DNA from: a bacterium
GTDB taxonomy: Bacteria > Gemmatimonadota > Gemmatimonadetes > Gemmatimonadales > Gemmatimonadaceae
DNA: 22,630 nt
Direction of reading: 5' to 3'
Assembly (NCBI GenBank): GCA_021802745.1
Contig: JAJZRK010000018.1
Coordinates: 1-22,630, forward strand
Part shown: piece after piece, positions 6,553 to 14,130 of the stretch
How positions within the stretch are numbered: position 1 is the first letter of the stretch
Layout: the number at the start of each line of letters is the position of its first letter
Made by a program: the position numbers and the translations under genes
The notes under the pieces: model-generated
Databases searched by the model: none
Seen by the model: only the letters and a program-made list of their open reading frames with translations
Told to the model about the DNA's origin: nothing

Positions 6553-7450
6553 CGGTAATGGGGCCGATCTTGTAGACGCAACCGGGCAGTTCGCGGGCGA
6601 AGAACGCGGCGACGTCGCGGGCCACATGGATGAGCGTGTCGAGCTGGATGTCTGCGCGCTGCCCGTTGCGCTGCAGCGCGTGCACGATGTCCTCGGTGGC
6701 CACGTTACCGGCGGCCACCCTGGTGAACGGACAGCCGCCGAGCCCGCCGAAACTCGCCTCGATGGAGGTGGCACCGGCGTTGAGTGCCGCGTAGACGTTG
6801 GCCATGCCGACGCCGTACGTGTTGTGGATGTGCGCGGTGATTCGCGCCGTTGGTTCCATGGCGAGAATGCGTCGCACGTACGCCGAGACTTGCGCGGGAT
6901 GCGCATGGCCCGCCGTGTCGGCGAGACTGATGGCCGTCAGTCCGGCCTCGAGGTACGCGGCGACGATGCTCATGACGCGCGACTCGGCGATGGCGCCTTC
7001 GAACCCGCAGCCGAACGCACTCTGCACGCTCACCTGCACGTCGCGCCCCGCCTTCCGCGCCTCGAGCGCGGCGAAGATGATGCGCCGTGTGGCGTCCTCG
7101 GTGCCCATGCCGGTGTTCTTGCGGCTGTGCGTCTCGGAAGCCGAGACGCCCATGCAGAACATCTCCACGCCACAGACAAGGCCGCGCTCCAGTCCCTTTT
7201 CATTGAGCACCAGCCCCGACAGCACGGCGCCGCCGTCACGCTTCTGCGCGGCCAGCCGGCGAAACAGCTCGTCGGTGTCGGCCATCTGCGGCACCTTCTC
7301 CGGATGCACGAACGAGCCAACCTGCACGATGTCCACGCCGCTGTGCACCAGCCGGGTGAGCCAGTCGAGCTTTGTCTCGGTGGGGACGACCTGCTTTTCC
7401 ACCTGCAGGCCGTCCCGCGGACCGACTTCATGAATCAGGATCTGCGCCAT
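6530..7450 (-). CDS. HMG-CoA lyase-family enzyme (HMG-CoA or citramalyl-CoA type lyase)
   Basis: This is a 306-residue DRE-TIM barrel lyase that would split a 3-hydroxy-3-methyl-acyl-CoA or related ester into acetyl-CoA and an oxoacid. It starts MAQILIHEVGPRDGLQ, with the catalytic R12-D13 pair. Other family marks are VGSFVHPEKVPQMADTDE, GVSASETHSRKN (102-112) and GGLGGCPFTRVAAGN, which carries the mobile-loop catalytic C240 and is followed by ATED. The metal-binding histidines are in HIHNTYGVG (H207, H209); classical HMG-CoA lyases have Asp after the second His, and this one has Asn210. The Asn form also occurs in HMGL-like enzymes of uncertain substrate. ATG 7450 follows the dehydrogenase stop by 25 bases. 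The C-terminus (ITAPLPTPA) is encoded by the G-run region. Confidence 0.88.
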   Translation of the reverse strand: MAQILIHEVGPRDGLQVEKQVVPTETKLDWLTRLVHSGVDIVQVGSFVHPEKVPQMADTDELFRRLAAQKRDGGAVLSGLVLNEKGLERGLVCGVEMFCMGVSASETHSRKNTGMGTEDATRRIIFAALEARKAGRDVQVSVQSAFGCGFEGAIAESRVMSIVAAYLEAGLTAISLADTAGHAHPAQVSAYVRRILAMEPTARITAHIHNTYGVGMANVYAALNAGATSIEASFGGLGGCPFTRVAAGNVATEDIVHALQRNGQRADIQLDTLIHVARDVAAFFARELPGCVYKIGPITAPLPTPA

Positions 7451-7475
7451 TTACGGGCTCCGTCGAGCGACTCGC

Positions 7476-8594
7476 TCAGAGTTTGCGTGCGATTGCCTCG
7501 CCCATCTCGAGCGTGGTCGCGCTGCCGCCCATGTCGTACGTGCGCACCGCGCCCTCGCGAATGACCGCCGCGGTGGCCGCTTCGAGCTTGGCGGCTTTCT
7601 CGGTCTCGCCAAGCCAGGCGAGCATCATCTTGGCCGAGAGGATCATCGCGATCGGGTTCACCTTGTATTGCCCGGCATACTTGGGGGCGCTGCCGTGGCT
7701 GGGCTCGAAGACGCCAAGCTTGTCGCCGATGTTCGCCGAGCAGGCGAAGCCGAGTCCGCCGACCATCTGCGCGGCCAGGTCGCTGATGATGTCGCCGAAG
7801 AGGTTTGTCGCCACGAGGACGCTGTAGCTCGCCGGGTTCTTCAACAGCCACATCGTGATGGCGTCTACATTGGCGTCGTCCATCGCGATGCCTGGGTATT
7901 CCTTGGCGACGCGCTTGCCGATCTCGAGGAACATCCCCTCGGTGGCCCGGACCACATTGGCCTTGTGGACGACGGTGACCTTGGGATAGCCATGCGCCGT
8001 GGCGTATTCGAAGGCGGCGCGAATGATCCGTTCGCTCCCCTTCCTGGTGTTCACCTTGCAGGTGATGGCGAACTCGTCGCCCGGGATGTCGGCGAAATGG
8101 GCGAACGGCTTGCTCAGTTGCTTCAGCGTGGCGCGCAGCTCGTCCGGGACCGGACTGAACTCGACGCCGGCGTAGAGCCCCTCGGTGTTCTCGCGGAAGA
8201 TCACGAGGTCAATGTCGTTCTTGTAGTTCAGCGGATTGCCCGCATACGCCTTGCACGGGCGCAGGCAGGTGTAGAGGTCGAACATCTGCCGCATGCGCAC
8301 GATCGGGCTGCGGTAGGTCAGTCCCTTGCCTTGCAGTGCGGGCACGAGTTCGGCCTCGGCGTCCCGGGCCGGCTTGGACGTGATGGCGCCGAAGAGCGCG
8401 GCATCGCTCGCCTTGAGCAGGTCCACGGTGCGCTGGGGAAACGACTCGCCCTCCGTACGCCAGAACTCCCAGCCGATGTCGCCGTGGGTGTACTGCGCGT
8501 CGAACTTCAGCGCGTCGAGGCAGAGGCGGGCCGCCTCCATCACTTCGACGCCCACGCCGTCCCCCGGCAGCCACGCGATGCGGTACTGGCTCAC
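7476..8594 (-). CDS. isocitrate/isopropylmalate-type NAD(P)-dependent beta-decarboxylating dehydrogenase
   Basis: The 372-residue enzyme oxidises a 2-hydroxy-diacid and releases CO2 to give a 2-oxoacid. It begins at GTG 8594 (SQYRIAWLPGDGVGVEVMEAA); AGGAG lies seven bases upstream, and an upstream TTG in frame would add a basic tail that no relative has. Family marks are LPGDGVG, LVIFRENTEGLYAGVEF, VHKANVVRATEGMF, the metal-binding region DDANVDAITMWLL, VATNLFGDIISDLAAQ and the adenine-loop segment HGSAPKYAGQYKVNPIAMILS. It is the first gene of the minus-strand operon. The family covers isopropylmalate, homoisocitrate, isocitrate, tartrate and 3-methylmalate substrates; which one applies here is not visible. 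The partner dehydratase suggests a 3-methylmalate or homoisocitrate-like substrate. Confidence 0.88.
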   Translation of the reverse strand: MSQYRIAWLPGDGVGVEVMEAARLCLDALKFDAQYTHGDIGWEFWRTEGESFPQRTVDLLKASDAALFGAITSKPARDAEAELVPALQGKGLTYRSPIVRMRQMFDLYTCLRPCKAYAGNPLNYKNDIDLVIFRENTEGLYAGVEFSPVPDELRATLKQLSKPFAHFADIPGDEFAITCKVNTRKGSERIIRAAFEYATAHGYPKVTVVHKANVVRATEGMFLEIGKRVAKEYPGIAMDDANVDAITMWLLKNPASYSVLVATNLFGDIISDLAAQMVGGLGFACSANIGDKLGVFEPSHGSAPKYAGQYKVNPIAMILSAKMMLAWLGETEKAAKLEAATAAVIREGAVRTYDMGGSATTLEMGEAIARKL

Positions 8595-9049
8595 AGCGAC
8601 GCTCCTGCGCCCACGGGCGCTCTGCAGCCGGGGTGAGCGCGCGGCGCGTGCCAACCCCGAGCGAGTGATGGAACCTGACTCGGCAACCGGGGGGCGGGCG
8701 ACGGTTTTCAGCTTCCGTCACCCGGAAAATTACGGACGGCCGCAGGCAATTACTACCGCGAAAGTGCCTGACGCCGTGCCAGCATCTGCCTGACGGCGTG
8801 CGGAGATACTTGCGTGGGCAGGCCGCACTGGTGAAAACACGCCGTCCCGACCCCAACGCCGTATCGCTCTCCCTCCAACAGCGGGGGACGCGGCGCTGTC
8901 ACGGTCAGACCTGATCCATTTCCGCGGTACGGAACGCTCTCGCCGATCCTCACGTGTTGTCTCACGAACACTTGTTCCCGCCGGCTCGATGTTGTGCTAT
9001 GTTCGCGCTGCCCCCCTCCGCTCGTGTACACCCCGATCCCGGAGGACTG
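8595..9049. promoter_or_regulatory. 455-base divergent control region between the catabolic operon and the first SusC gene
   Basis: No convincing gene is present. It must hold the promoter of the leftward operon and that of the rightward SusCD pair. It contains a repeated operator-like motif (8765-8801) and a small inverted repeat, TTCCG at 8713-8717 with CGGAA at 8723-8727. An extended -10-like TGCTATGTT at 8995-9003 would start a transcript about 40 bases before the SusC ATG, but it lacks a well-spaced -35. The part nearest the operon (8600-8700) is very GC-rich, while 8701-8760 is locally more AT-rich. Confidence 0.5.
8765..8801. repeat. 15-bp operator-like motif, two copies 22 bases apart
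   Basis: TGCCTGACGCCGTGC at 8765-8779 and TGCCTGACGGCGTGC at 8787-8801 differ at one base. Start-to-start distance is 22 bases, about two helical turns, so both copies face the same side of the DNA. The cores ACGCCGT and ACGGCGT are also reverse complements of each other. This geometry fits a dimeric or cooperative regulator, but none is encoded nearby. Confidence 0.5.
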
Positions 9050-12000
9050 ATGGTGATCGCCTCGTATAGCGCGCGCACATGCCTGGCGGCCTGCACCCGA
9101 TTCGCAGCCCCTCTCGCTGCCGCACTCCTGCTCCTCGTTCCCTTGTCGCAGGGGGCGGCCCAGGCGACTGGACGCATCAGCGGCACGGTGACCGACTCGG
9201 TCTCCGGGCGCGCCCTCAGTGACGTGCAGGTCTCGGTGGTCGGGAGCCGCGCCGGCGCGGTGACTGACGCGCGCGGCCGCTACAATCTCGTCGGCATTCC
9301 TGTGGGAATGCGGGTGGTGGAGGCGCGCCGCATCGGCTATCAGCCCGCCGTGGTGCGCAACGTCAACGTCCCCGCCACGGGCGCGATGACGGTGGACATC
9401 AAGTTGAAGGAAGTGGCGCTGACCCTGCAGGCCGTCGTCACGACGGGCCTCGTGGATCCGACCTCGGGTACCCGCGTGCCGTTCACCGTGAGCAAGGTGG
9501 AAACCACCGAGCTCGCGGTGCCCGCCGCCAACGCCCTCGAGTCCATCCAAGGCAAGGTCGCCGGCGTGACCGTGGTGCCGATGGGCCAGCCGGGGAGCGG
9601 CACCAACATCATCCTGCGCGCGCCCACCAGCATCAACAAGGGGAACGCGCCGCTCGTGGTGGTGGACGGCGTCATCCAGTCGCAGGCATTCGGCGCGGCC
9701 AGCGCCGACCTCGATGCCGCGGACATCGAGAGCATCGAGGTGATCAAGGGCGCCTCCGCCGCGTCGCTGTATGGATCGCGCGCCGCTTCCGGCGTCATTC
9801 AGATCCGCACGAAACGCGGCACCGGTTCGGGCGAGGCGGCCACCCGCTACAGCTTCCGCTCCGAGGTCGGCATGAACAGGCTTGGCGGCAAGATGGGCTG
9901 GGCGCGCTACCACTACTATCTGACGGACGCGAGCGGCCAGTACGTCAATGCCGCCGGGCAGGTGGTGTCTCGCGCCCAGCGCGTGGCACGCCCGGTCTGG
10001 CAGCGCTTCCAGGACGTCAAGTACGCCGACAAGATCTACGACCCCGTGGACGAGTTCTTCGATCCCGGACAGACCTACAAGAACTACCTCAACATTGCGC
10101 AGAGCAGCGCCCGCACCAATTGGTTCCTCTCGCTCGGCAGTTCGAAAGAGGACGGTGTGGTGCTCAACAAGGGCGCGTTCGACCAGAAGGACCTGCGGTT
10201 CAATCTCGACCACACGCCGCTGGACGTCCTGAAGATTTCCTTCAGCGCGTACCACAGCCGCACGAGCCGCCAAGAACTCTACGGCGACACGTTCTTCGAC
10301 CTGATCAACCAGGCGCCGGACGCCAATCTCCTGGTGCCGGACCCCGACGGCACGCCGTACCTCTACCAGCCGGACCCGGAAGGGCGCGAGGAGAATCCGC
10401 TCTACGTGCTCGCCACGGAAGACCGGCAGCGTGACCGCGCCCGCACCCAGGGCAGCCTGTCGGCACGCTACACGCCGTTCGAGTGGCTCACCTTTGACGC
10501 GGCGGTCAGCTACGACCGCTCCGACCGGCGGCTGAACTACTTCCTCGACCAAGGGAAGAAGACGGAAGGCTACGCCACCGGCGGCATCGGCAACATCTCG
10601 GAGTTCGCCGGGACGACCAACACGCTCAACTCCGAGGCCAGCGCCAACCTGATGCGGACGTTTGGCGACCTGACCTTGAAGTCCACGGTGCGCGCTCTGC
10701 TCGAGAGCGAAAAGAACGAGCTGACGACCGCCGAGGGGCAGGACTTCGCCGTGCCCGGCGTTCGCAGCCTCGACAACACGAAGACGCGCTTCGTGGAATC
10801 GAGTGTCGAGACTATCAAGGCGAGCGGGTATTTTGTGACACTGGGCGGAGACTACGGCGGCCGGTTCATCGGCGACGGGCTCATTCGCCGCGACGGCAGC
10901 TCGCTGTTCGGGGCCGCCGAGCGGTGGAACAGCTACTATCGCATGAGCGGCGCCTGGCGGGTGGGCGCAGAGCGGTGGTGGCCGTGGAAGGAGACGCTCA
11001 ACGAGTTCAAGCTGCGCGCCTCGCGCGGCACGGCTGGCGGACGCCCGAACTTTGCCGACCAGTACGAGACGTACTCCTTCACGTCGGCGGGCGGCGTCAC
11101 GAAAGAGAACCTCGGCAACAAGAACCTGCGTCCGGAGAACTCGACCGAGACAGAGATCGGCATTGACGCCATCGTCAAGGAGCGCTTCGGCATCCAGCTG
11201 TCGTACGCCAAGACCATCACCACCGACCAGCTGATCCAGATCCCGCTGGCCGGCTTCTACGGTTACGGCCAGCAGTGGCAGAACGCCGGCACGGTGGAAG
11301 GCAACACGATCGAGGGCACGCTTGAGGCCCAGCTCATCAAGAAGCCGACCTTCTCGTGGAAGGCCAGCCTAGTAATGGACCGCTCGCGCAACAAGATCAC
11401 CGAGTTCGACCGCAGCTGCTTCGTGACGCAGACGATCGGTTACCGGTGCCAGGGCGCCAGCCTGCACGACATGTACGGCTTCCAGTTCCTGCGGGACGCG
11501 CAGTACCTGCCGGCCGACGTGCAGGCCAACGCCAACGAGTTCGTCAAGAACGACGAAGGACTGCTCGTCTGGGTCGGACTCGACGCGAGCGGCAATCCGA
11601 AGAAGTACACGCAAGGTGAAGTCGCGACGGGCGGCTGGGGCAGTTCGAAGACGATCGGCACCTCGTCGTTCGCGTGGGGCATGCCGATCCTGCGCCGCGA
11701 CGCGACGGGGAGCGCGGCTGTGCTGAAGATAGGCAATGGCCTCGCCGACTTTAAGTGGGGCATCTCGAGCGCCATGAACTGGCGGAACTTCGAGTTCATC
11801 ACGCTCATTGACGCGGCCGTGGGCGGCGACGCCTACAACCAGACGAACCAGCGCATGTACCAGTGGGCGAAGAGCCGCGACGTGGACCAGACCGGCAAGA
11901 AGCAGGAACTCAAGAAGCCGATCGAGTACTACATCGCGCTGTACTCCGCCGCCAATCCCACCGATTACTTCGTGGAGGACGCGGGGTTCGTGAAGGTGCG

Positions 12001-12223
12001 CGAGATCACGCTGCGGTATCGCCTCACCGGCAGGATGCTCGGCTACCTGCAGCCGGTCGGCGCGCGCGGCGTGATGCTCTCACTCATCGGCCGCAACCTG
12101 TACACGCTCACGAACTACAAGGGCTACGACCCGGAGGTCGGCACGAACGCGCTCACCCGGATCGACAGCTTCGACTATCCACGCTACCGGACGATCACCG
12201 GCAGCATCGAAATCACCTTCTGA
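9050..12223 (+). CDS. SusC/RagA-type TonB-linked outer-membrane transporter (intact)
   Basis: The 1057-residue outer-membrane barrel would import a ligand captured by its SusD partner, powered by TonB. ATG 9050 was chosen because GGAGG lies at 9041-9045 and a signal peptide follows (basic N-terminus, LAAALLLLVPLSQGAAQA, predicted cleavage near residue 38); the frame extends upstream to GTG 8954, but that part does not look like a leader. Residues about 39-120 are the carboxypeptidase-regulatory-like domain (GRISGTVTDSVSGRALSDV). The plug at about 125-245 contains ALESIQGKVAGVTV, PLVVVDGVIQS and IESIEVIKGASAASLYGSRA. The rest is barrel, with NLRPENSTETEIGID and a C-terminal GSIEITF ending in Phe. 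The SusD gene follows after 10 bases. The ligand is unknown, and no polysaccharide-degrading genes are nearby. Confidence 0.95.
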   Translation: MVIASYSARTCLAACTRFAAPLAAALLLLVPLSQGAAQATGRISGTVTDSVSGRALSDVQVSVVGSRAGAVTDARGRYNLVGIPVGMRVVEARRIGYQPAVVRNVNVPATGAMTVDIKLKEVALTLQAVVTTGLVDPTSGTRVPFTVSKVETTELAVPAANALESIQGKVAGVTVVPMGQPGSGTNIILRAPTSINKGNAPLVVVDGVIQSQAFGAASADLDAADIESIEVIKGASAASLYGSRAASGVIQIRTKRGTGSGEAATRYSFRSEVGMNRLGGKMGWARYHYYLTDASGQYVNAAGQVVSRAQRVARPVWQRFQDVKYADKIYDPVDEFFDPGQTYKNYLNIAQSSARTNWFLSLGSSKEDGVVLNKGAFDQKDLRFNLDHTPLDVLKISFSAYHSRTSRQELYGDTFFDLINQAPDANLLVPDPDGTPYLYQPDPEGREENPLYVLATEDRQRDRARTQGSLSARYTPFEWLTFDAAVSYDRSDRRLNYFLDQGKKTEGYATGGIGNISEFAGTTNTLNSEASANLMRTFGDLTLKSTVRALLESEKNELTTAEGQDFAVPGVRSLDNTKTRFVESSVETIKASGYFVTLGGDYGGRFIGDGLIRRDGSSLFGAAERWNSYYRMSGAWRVGAERWWPWKETLNEFKLRASRGTAGGRPNFADQYETYSFTSAGGVTKENLGNKNLRPENSTETEIGIDAIVKERFGIQLSYAKTITTDQLIQIPLAGFYGYGQQWQNAGTVEGNTIEGTLEAQLIKKPTFSWKASLVMDRSRNKITEFDRSCFVTQTIGYRCQGASLHDMYGFQFLRDAQYLPADVQANANEFVKNDEGLLVWVGLDASGNPKKYTQGEVATGGWGSSKTIGTSSFAWGMPILRRDATGSAAVLKIGNGLADFKWGISSAMNWRNFEFITLIDAAVGGDAYNQTNQRMYQWAKSRDVDQTGKKQELKKPIEYYIALYSAANPTDYFVEDAGFVKVREITLRYRLTGRMLGYLQPVGARGVMLSLIGRNLYTLTNYKGYDPEVGTNALTRIDSFDYPRYRTITGSIEITF

Positions 12224-12233
12224 GGCGAGGACA

Positions 12234-13841
12234 ATGACCATGCGTACGACTCAGAAGCGCATTCGCCTCCTCGCGCTGCTCCCGATGCTCGGCCTCGCCC
12301 TTGTGTCCTGTCAGGACCTCGCGGTGACGAATCCGAACTCTCCTGACGCGCTGCGCGCCACGCAGCAGCCCACGGCCGCCGAAACGTTTGTGGCGTCGGC
12401 GTTCCGGACCTGGTGGCCGGTGGCCGGCCACGACGACTATCCGTCGTGGGCCTTCTCGACGATGGCGATGGAAATCACGTCGGGCTTCGCTGACTTCGGC
12501 CAGCTCGAACTCTCCGCCATCCCGCGCACCCCGTGGAACAACAGCCCGGTCAATGCGCGCAGCGAAGTGACAGAAGAGCCGTGGTATGGACTCTACCGTA
12601 CCATCTCCTCGGTAAACGACGCGCTCTTCGCCGTGGACCGCGGCGTCATCGTCGTGGATACCCTGCGCACGATGCGCACGAAGGCCGTCGGCAAGTTCAT
12701 GCAGGGCATCTCGTATGGCTACCTGGGCCTCTACTTCGACAAGGGCTTCATCATCGACGAGAAAGTCCAGCTCGATACCATCACGAACCCGCAGTTCAAG
12801 ACGTACAAGGAGATGACCGCGGCCGGCATTGCGCAGATTGACACGGCGATTGCCGTGGCGCAGAAGTACAATTTCACGCTGCCCCTCGACTCCTGGCTGT
12901 ACACGGCCATGACGCGGGACCAGTTCGTCCAGCTGGCCAACTCGTTCGCGGCCCGGCTGATGGTGTATTCGGCGCGCACGCGCGCCGAACGTACGGCGGT
13001 GGACTGGAACAAGGTCATCACCCGCGTGGACGCCGGCATCAAGACCGATTTCGCGCCGACCGCGCAGTCGCTGATCCTCTGGGATGACTGGAAGCGTCTC
13101 GTGGCGCGCCTGCGCACCGTGGGACGGCCCAGCGACTTCGGCCGGCCGGCGTACGACCTGATCGGCCCCGCCGACTCGACCAACGGGTACCTGAACTGGA
13201 CGAACACGGCACTCACGTCGCGCGTCGGATTCCAGATGCGCACGCAGGACCGGCGCATCCAGGGAGCGGGTGGCCCGTCGTCGCCCGGCATCTACGTGGG
13301 CTACAACAAGAACGATATCTTCACGGCGTCGCGCGGCACGTGGCGGTGGTCGCACTACTACTACCTGCGCAACGGTACCGGCACGACGTGGGAATCCGGC
13401 CCGCAGGTGGCAATGACCGTCGCCGAGATGGACCTGCTCAAGGCCGAGGCGCTCATCCGGCTGGGACGCGCCGCCGAAGCGGTGCCGCTCATCAACAAGA
13501 CGCGGGTCGCCAACGGCCAGCTCCCGCCGGTCACGATTGACGGACCGCCGGACACCCCCGGGTGCGTGCCGCGCAAGCTGAACGGCGCCTGCGGCAGCCT
13601 CTGGGACGCGCTGCGTCATGAAAAGAAGATCGAGGGCGTCGGCGTGTCCGGCGTCATCGCCTTCTTCGACGCGCGCGGCTGGCAGGCCCTGCCGGAGAAC
13701 ACGCTCATCCACCTGCCCGTGCCCGGCCGCGAGCTCGGCGTGCTGCGGCAGGATCTGTACACATACGGCGGCGGCGGCGAAGGCAGCGCCCCGGCGCCGT
13801 CACCAGAGACCTGCCCGGTGGCGCTGCCGCGCTGCCCGTAA
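12234..13841 (+). CDS. SusD/RagB-type ligand-binding outer-membrane lipoprotein (intact)
   Basis: The 535-residue surface lipoprotein is the lid and ligand-binding partner of the upstream SusC. It has a lipoprotein signal with the lipobox LVSC (acylated C26), then QDLAVTNPNSPDA, the usual SusD opening. Helical TPR-like parts include TMRTKAVGKFMQGISYGYLGLYFDKG and MTVAEMDLLKAEALIRLGRAAEAVPLINKTR. The C-terminal LWDALRHEKKIE and LPVPGRELGVL are typical of the family. GAGG sequences lie 3 and 8 bases before ATG 12234; M3 could also be the start. The tail is rich in Gly and Cys. Co-transcription with SusC is likely from the 10-base gap, and a strong hairpin follows. Confidence 0.93.
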   Translation: MTMRTTQKRIRLLALLPMLGLALVSCQDLAVTNPNSPDALRATQQPTAAETFVASAFRTWWPVAGHDDYPSWAFSTMAMEITSGFADFGQLELSAIPRTPWNNSPVNARSEVTEEPWYGLYRTISSVNDALFAVDRGVIVVDTLRTMRTKAVGKFMQGISYGYLGLYFDKGFIIDEKVQLDTITNPQFKTYKEMTAAGIAQIDTAIAVAQKYNFTLPLDSWLYTAMTRDQFVQLANSFAARLMVYSARTRAERTAVDWNKVITRVDAGIKTDFAPTAQSLILWDDWKRLVARLRTVGRPSDFGRPAYDLIGPADSTNGYLNWTNTALTSRVGFQMRTQDRRIQGAGGPSSPGIYVGYNKNDIFTASRGTWRWSHYYYLRNGTGTTWESGPQVAMTVAEMDLLKAEALIRLGRAAEAVPLINKTRVANGQLPPVTIDGPPDTPGCVPRKLNGACGSLWDALRHEKKIEGVGVSGVIAFFDARGWQALPENTLIHLPVPGRELGVLRQDLYTYGGGGEGSAPAPSPETCPVALPRCP

Positions 13842-13863
13842 CAGCCGGGTGTAATCGAAGCAC

Positions 13864-13903
13864 CGGACGGCCCGTGCGAGATTCTACTCGCACGGGCCGT
13901 TCG
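13864..13903 (+). terminator. strong hairpin terminator after the first SusCD pair
   Basis: The arms at 13864-13880 and 13887-13903 pair over 17 bp with one G-T wobble. The central 14 bp (ACGGCCCGTGCGAG and its complement) are perfect, and the loop is six bases. It starts 23 bases after the SusD stop. The following sequence is T/C-rich rather than a clean T-run. Confidence 0.75.
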
Positions 13904-14130
13904 TCGTCCTCGGACTCGCCGCGCCAGCGCACCGAGTGGTCCGTCAACGAATGCACCGGCTCATACGTTTCGCATATGATCGGTTGCTGTCGGTCGGCAC
14001 CGATTGCCTCCGCGGCTCGCACGACGCAGTGCGCCCCACCCGGACGGCGCGAGTATGGTGCCCGGCGAATGCTCGCTGGGACTCGTTTCATCTCACCCCC
14101 CTGCACCACCACATGGCGAGGGATCACTGT
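13904..14130 (+). promoter_or_regulatory. upstream region of the second SusCD pair
   Basis: No gene is visible. TATGAT at 13975-13980 is a five-of-six match to a -10 box inside a locally AT-rich patch, and TATGGT at 14054-14059 is a weaker one; neither has a good -35. GAGGG at 14118-14122 is the ribosome-binding site for the ATG at 14131. Confidence 0.3.

Noticed and set aside
8954..9049. Upstream GTG start for the first SusC
   Set aside because: It would put 32 non-signal residues before an otherwise normal signal peptide, and GGAGG sits just before the ATG at 9050.
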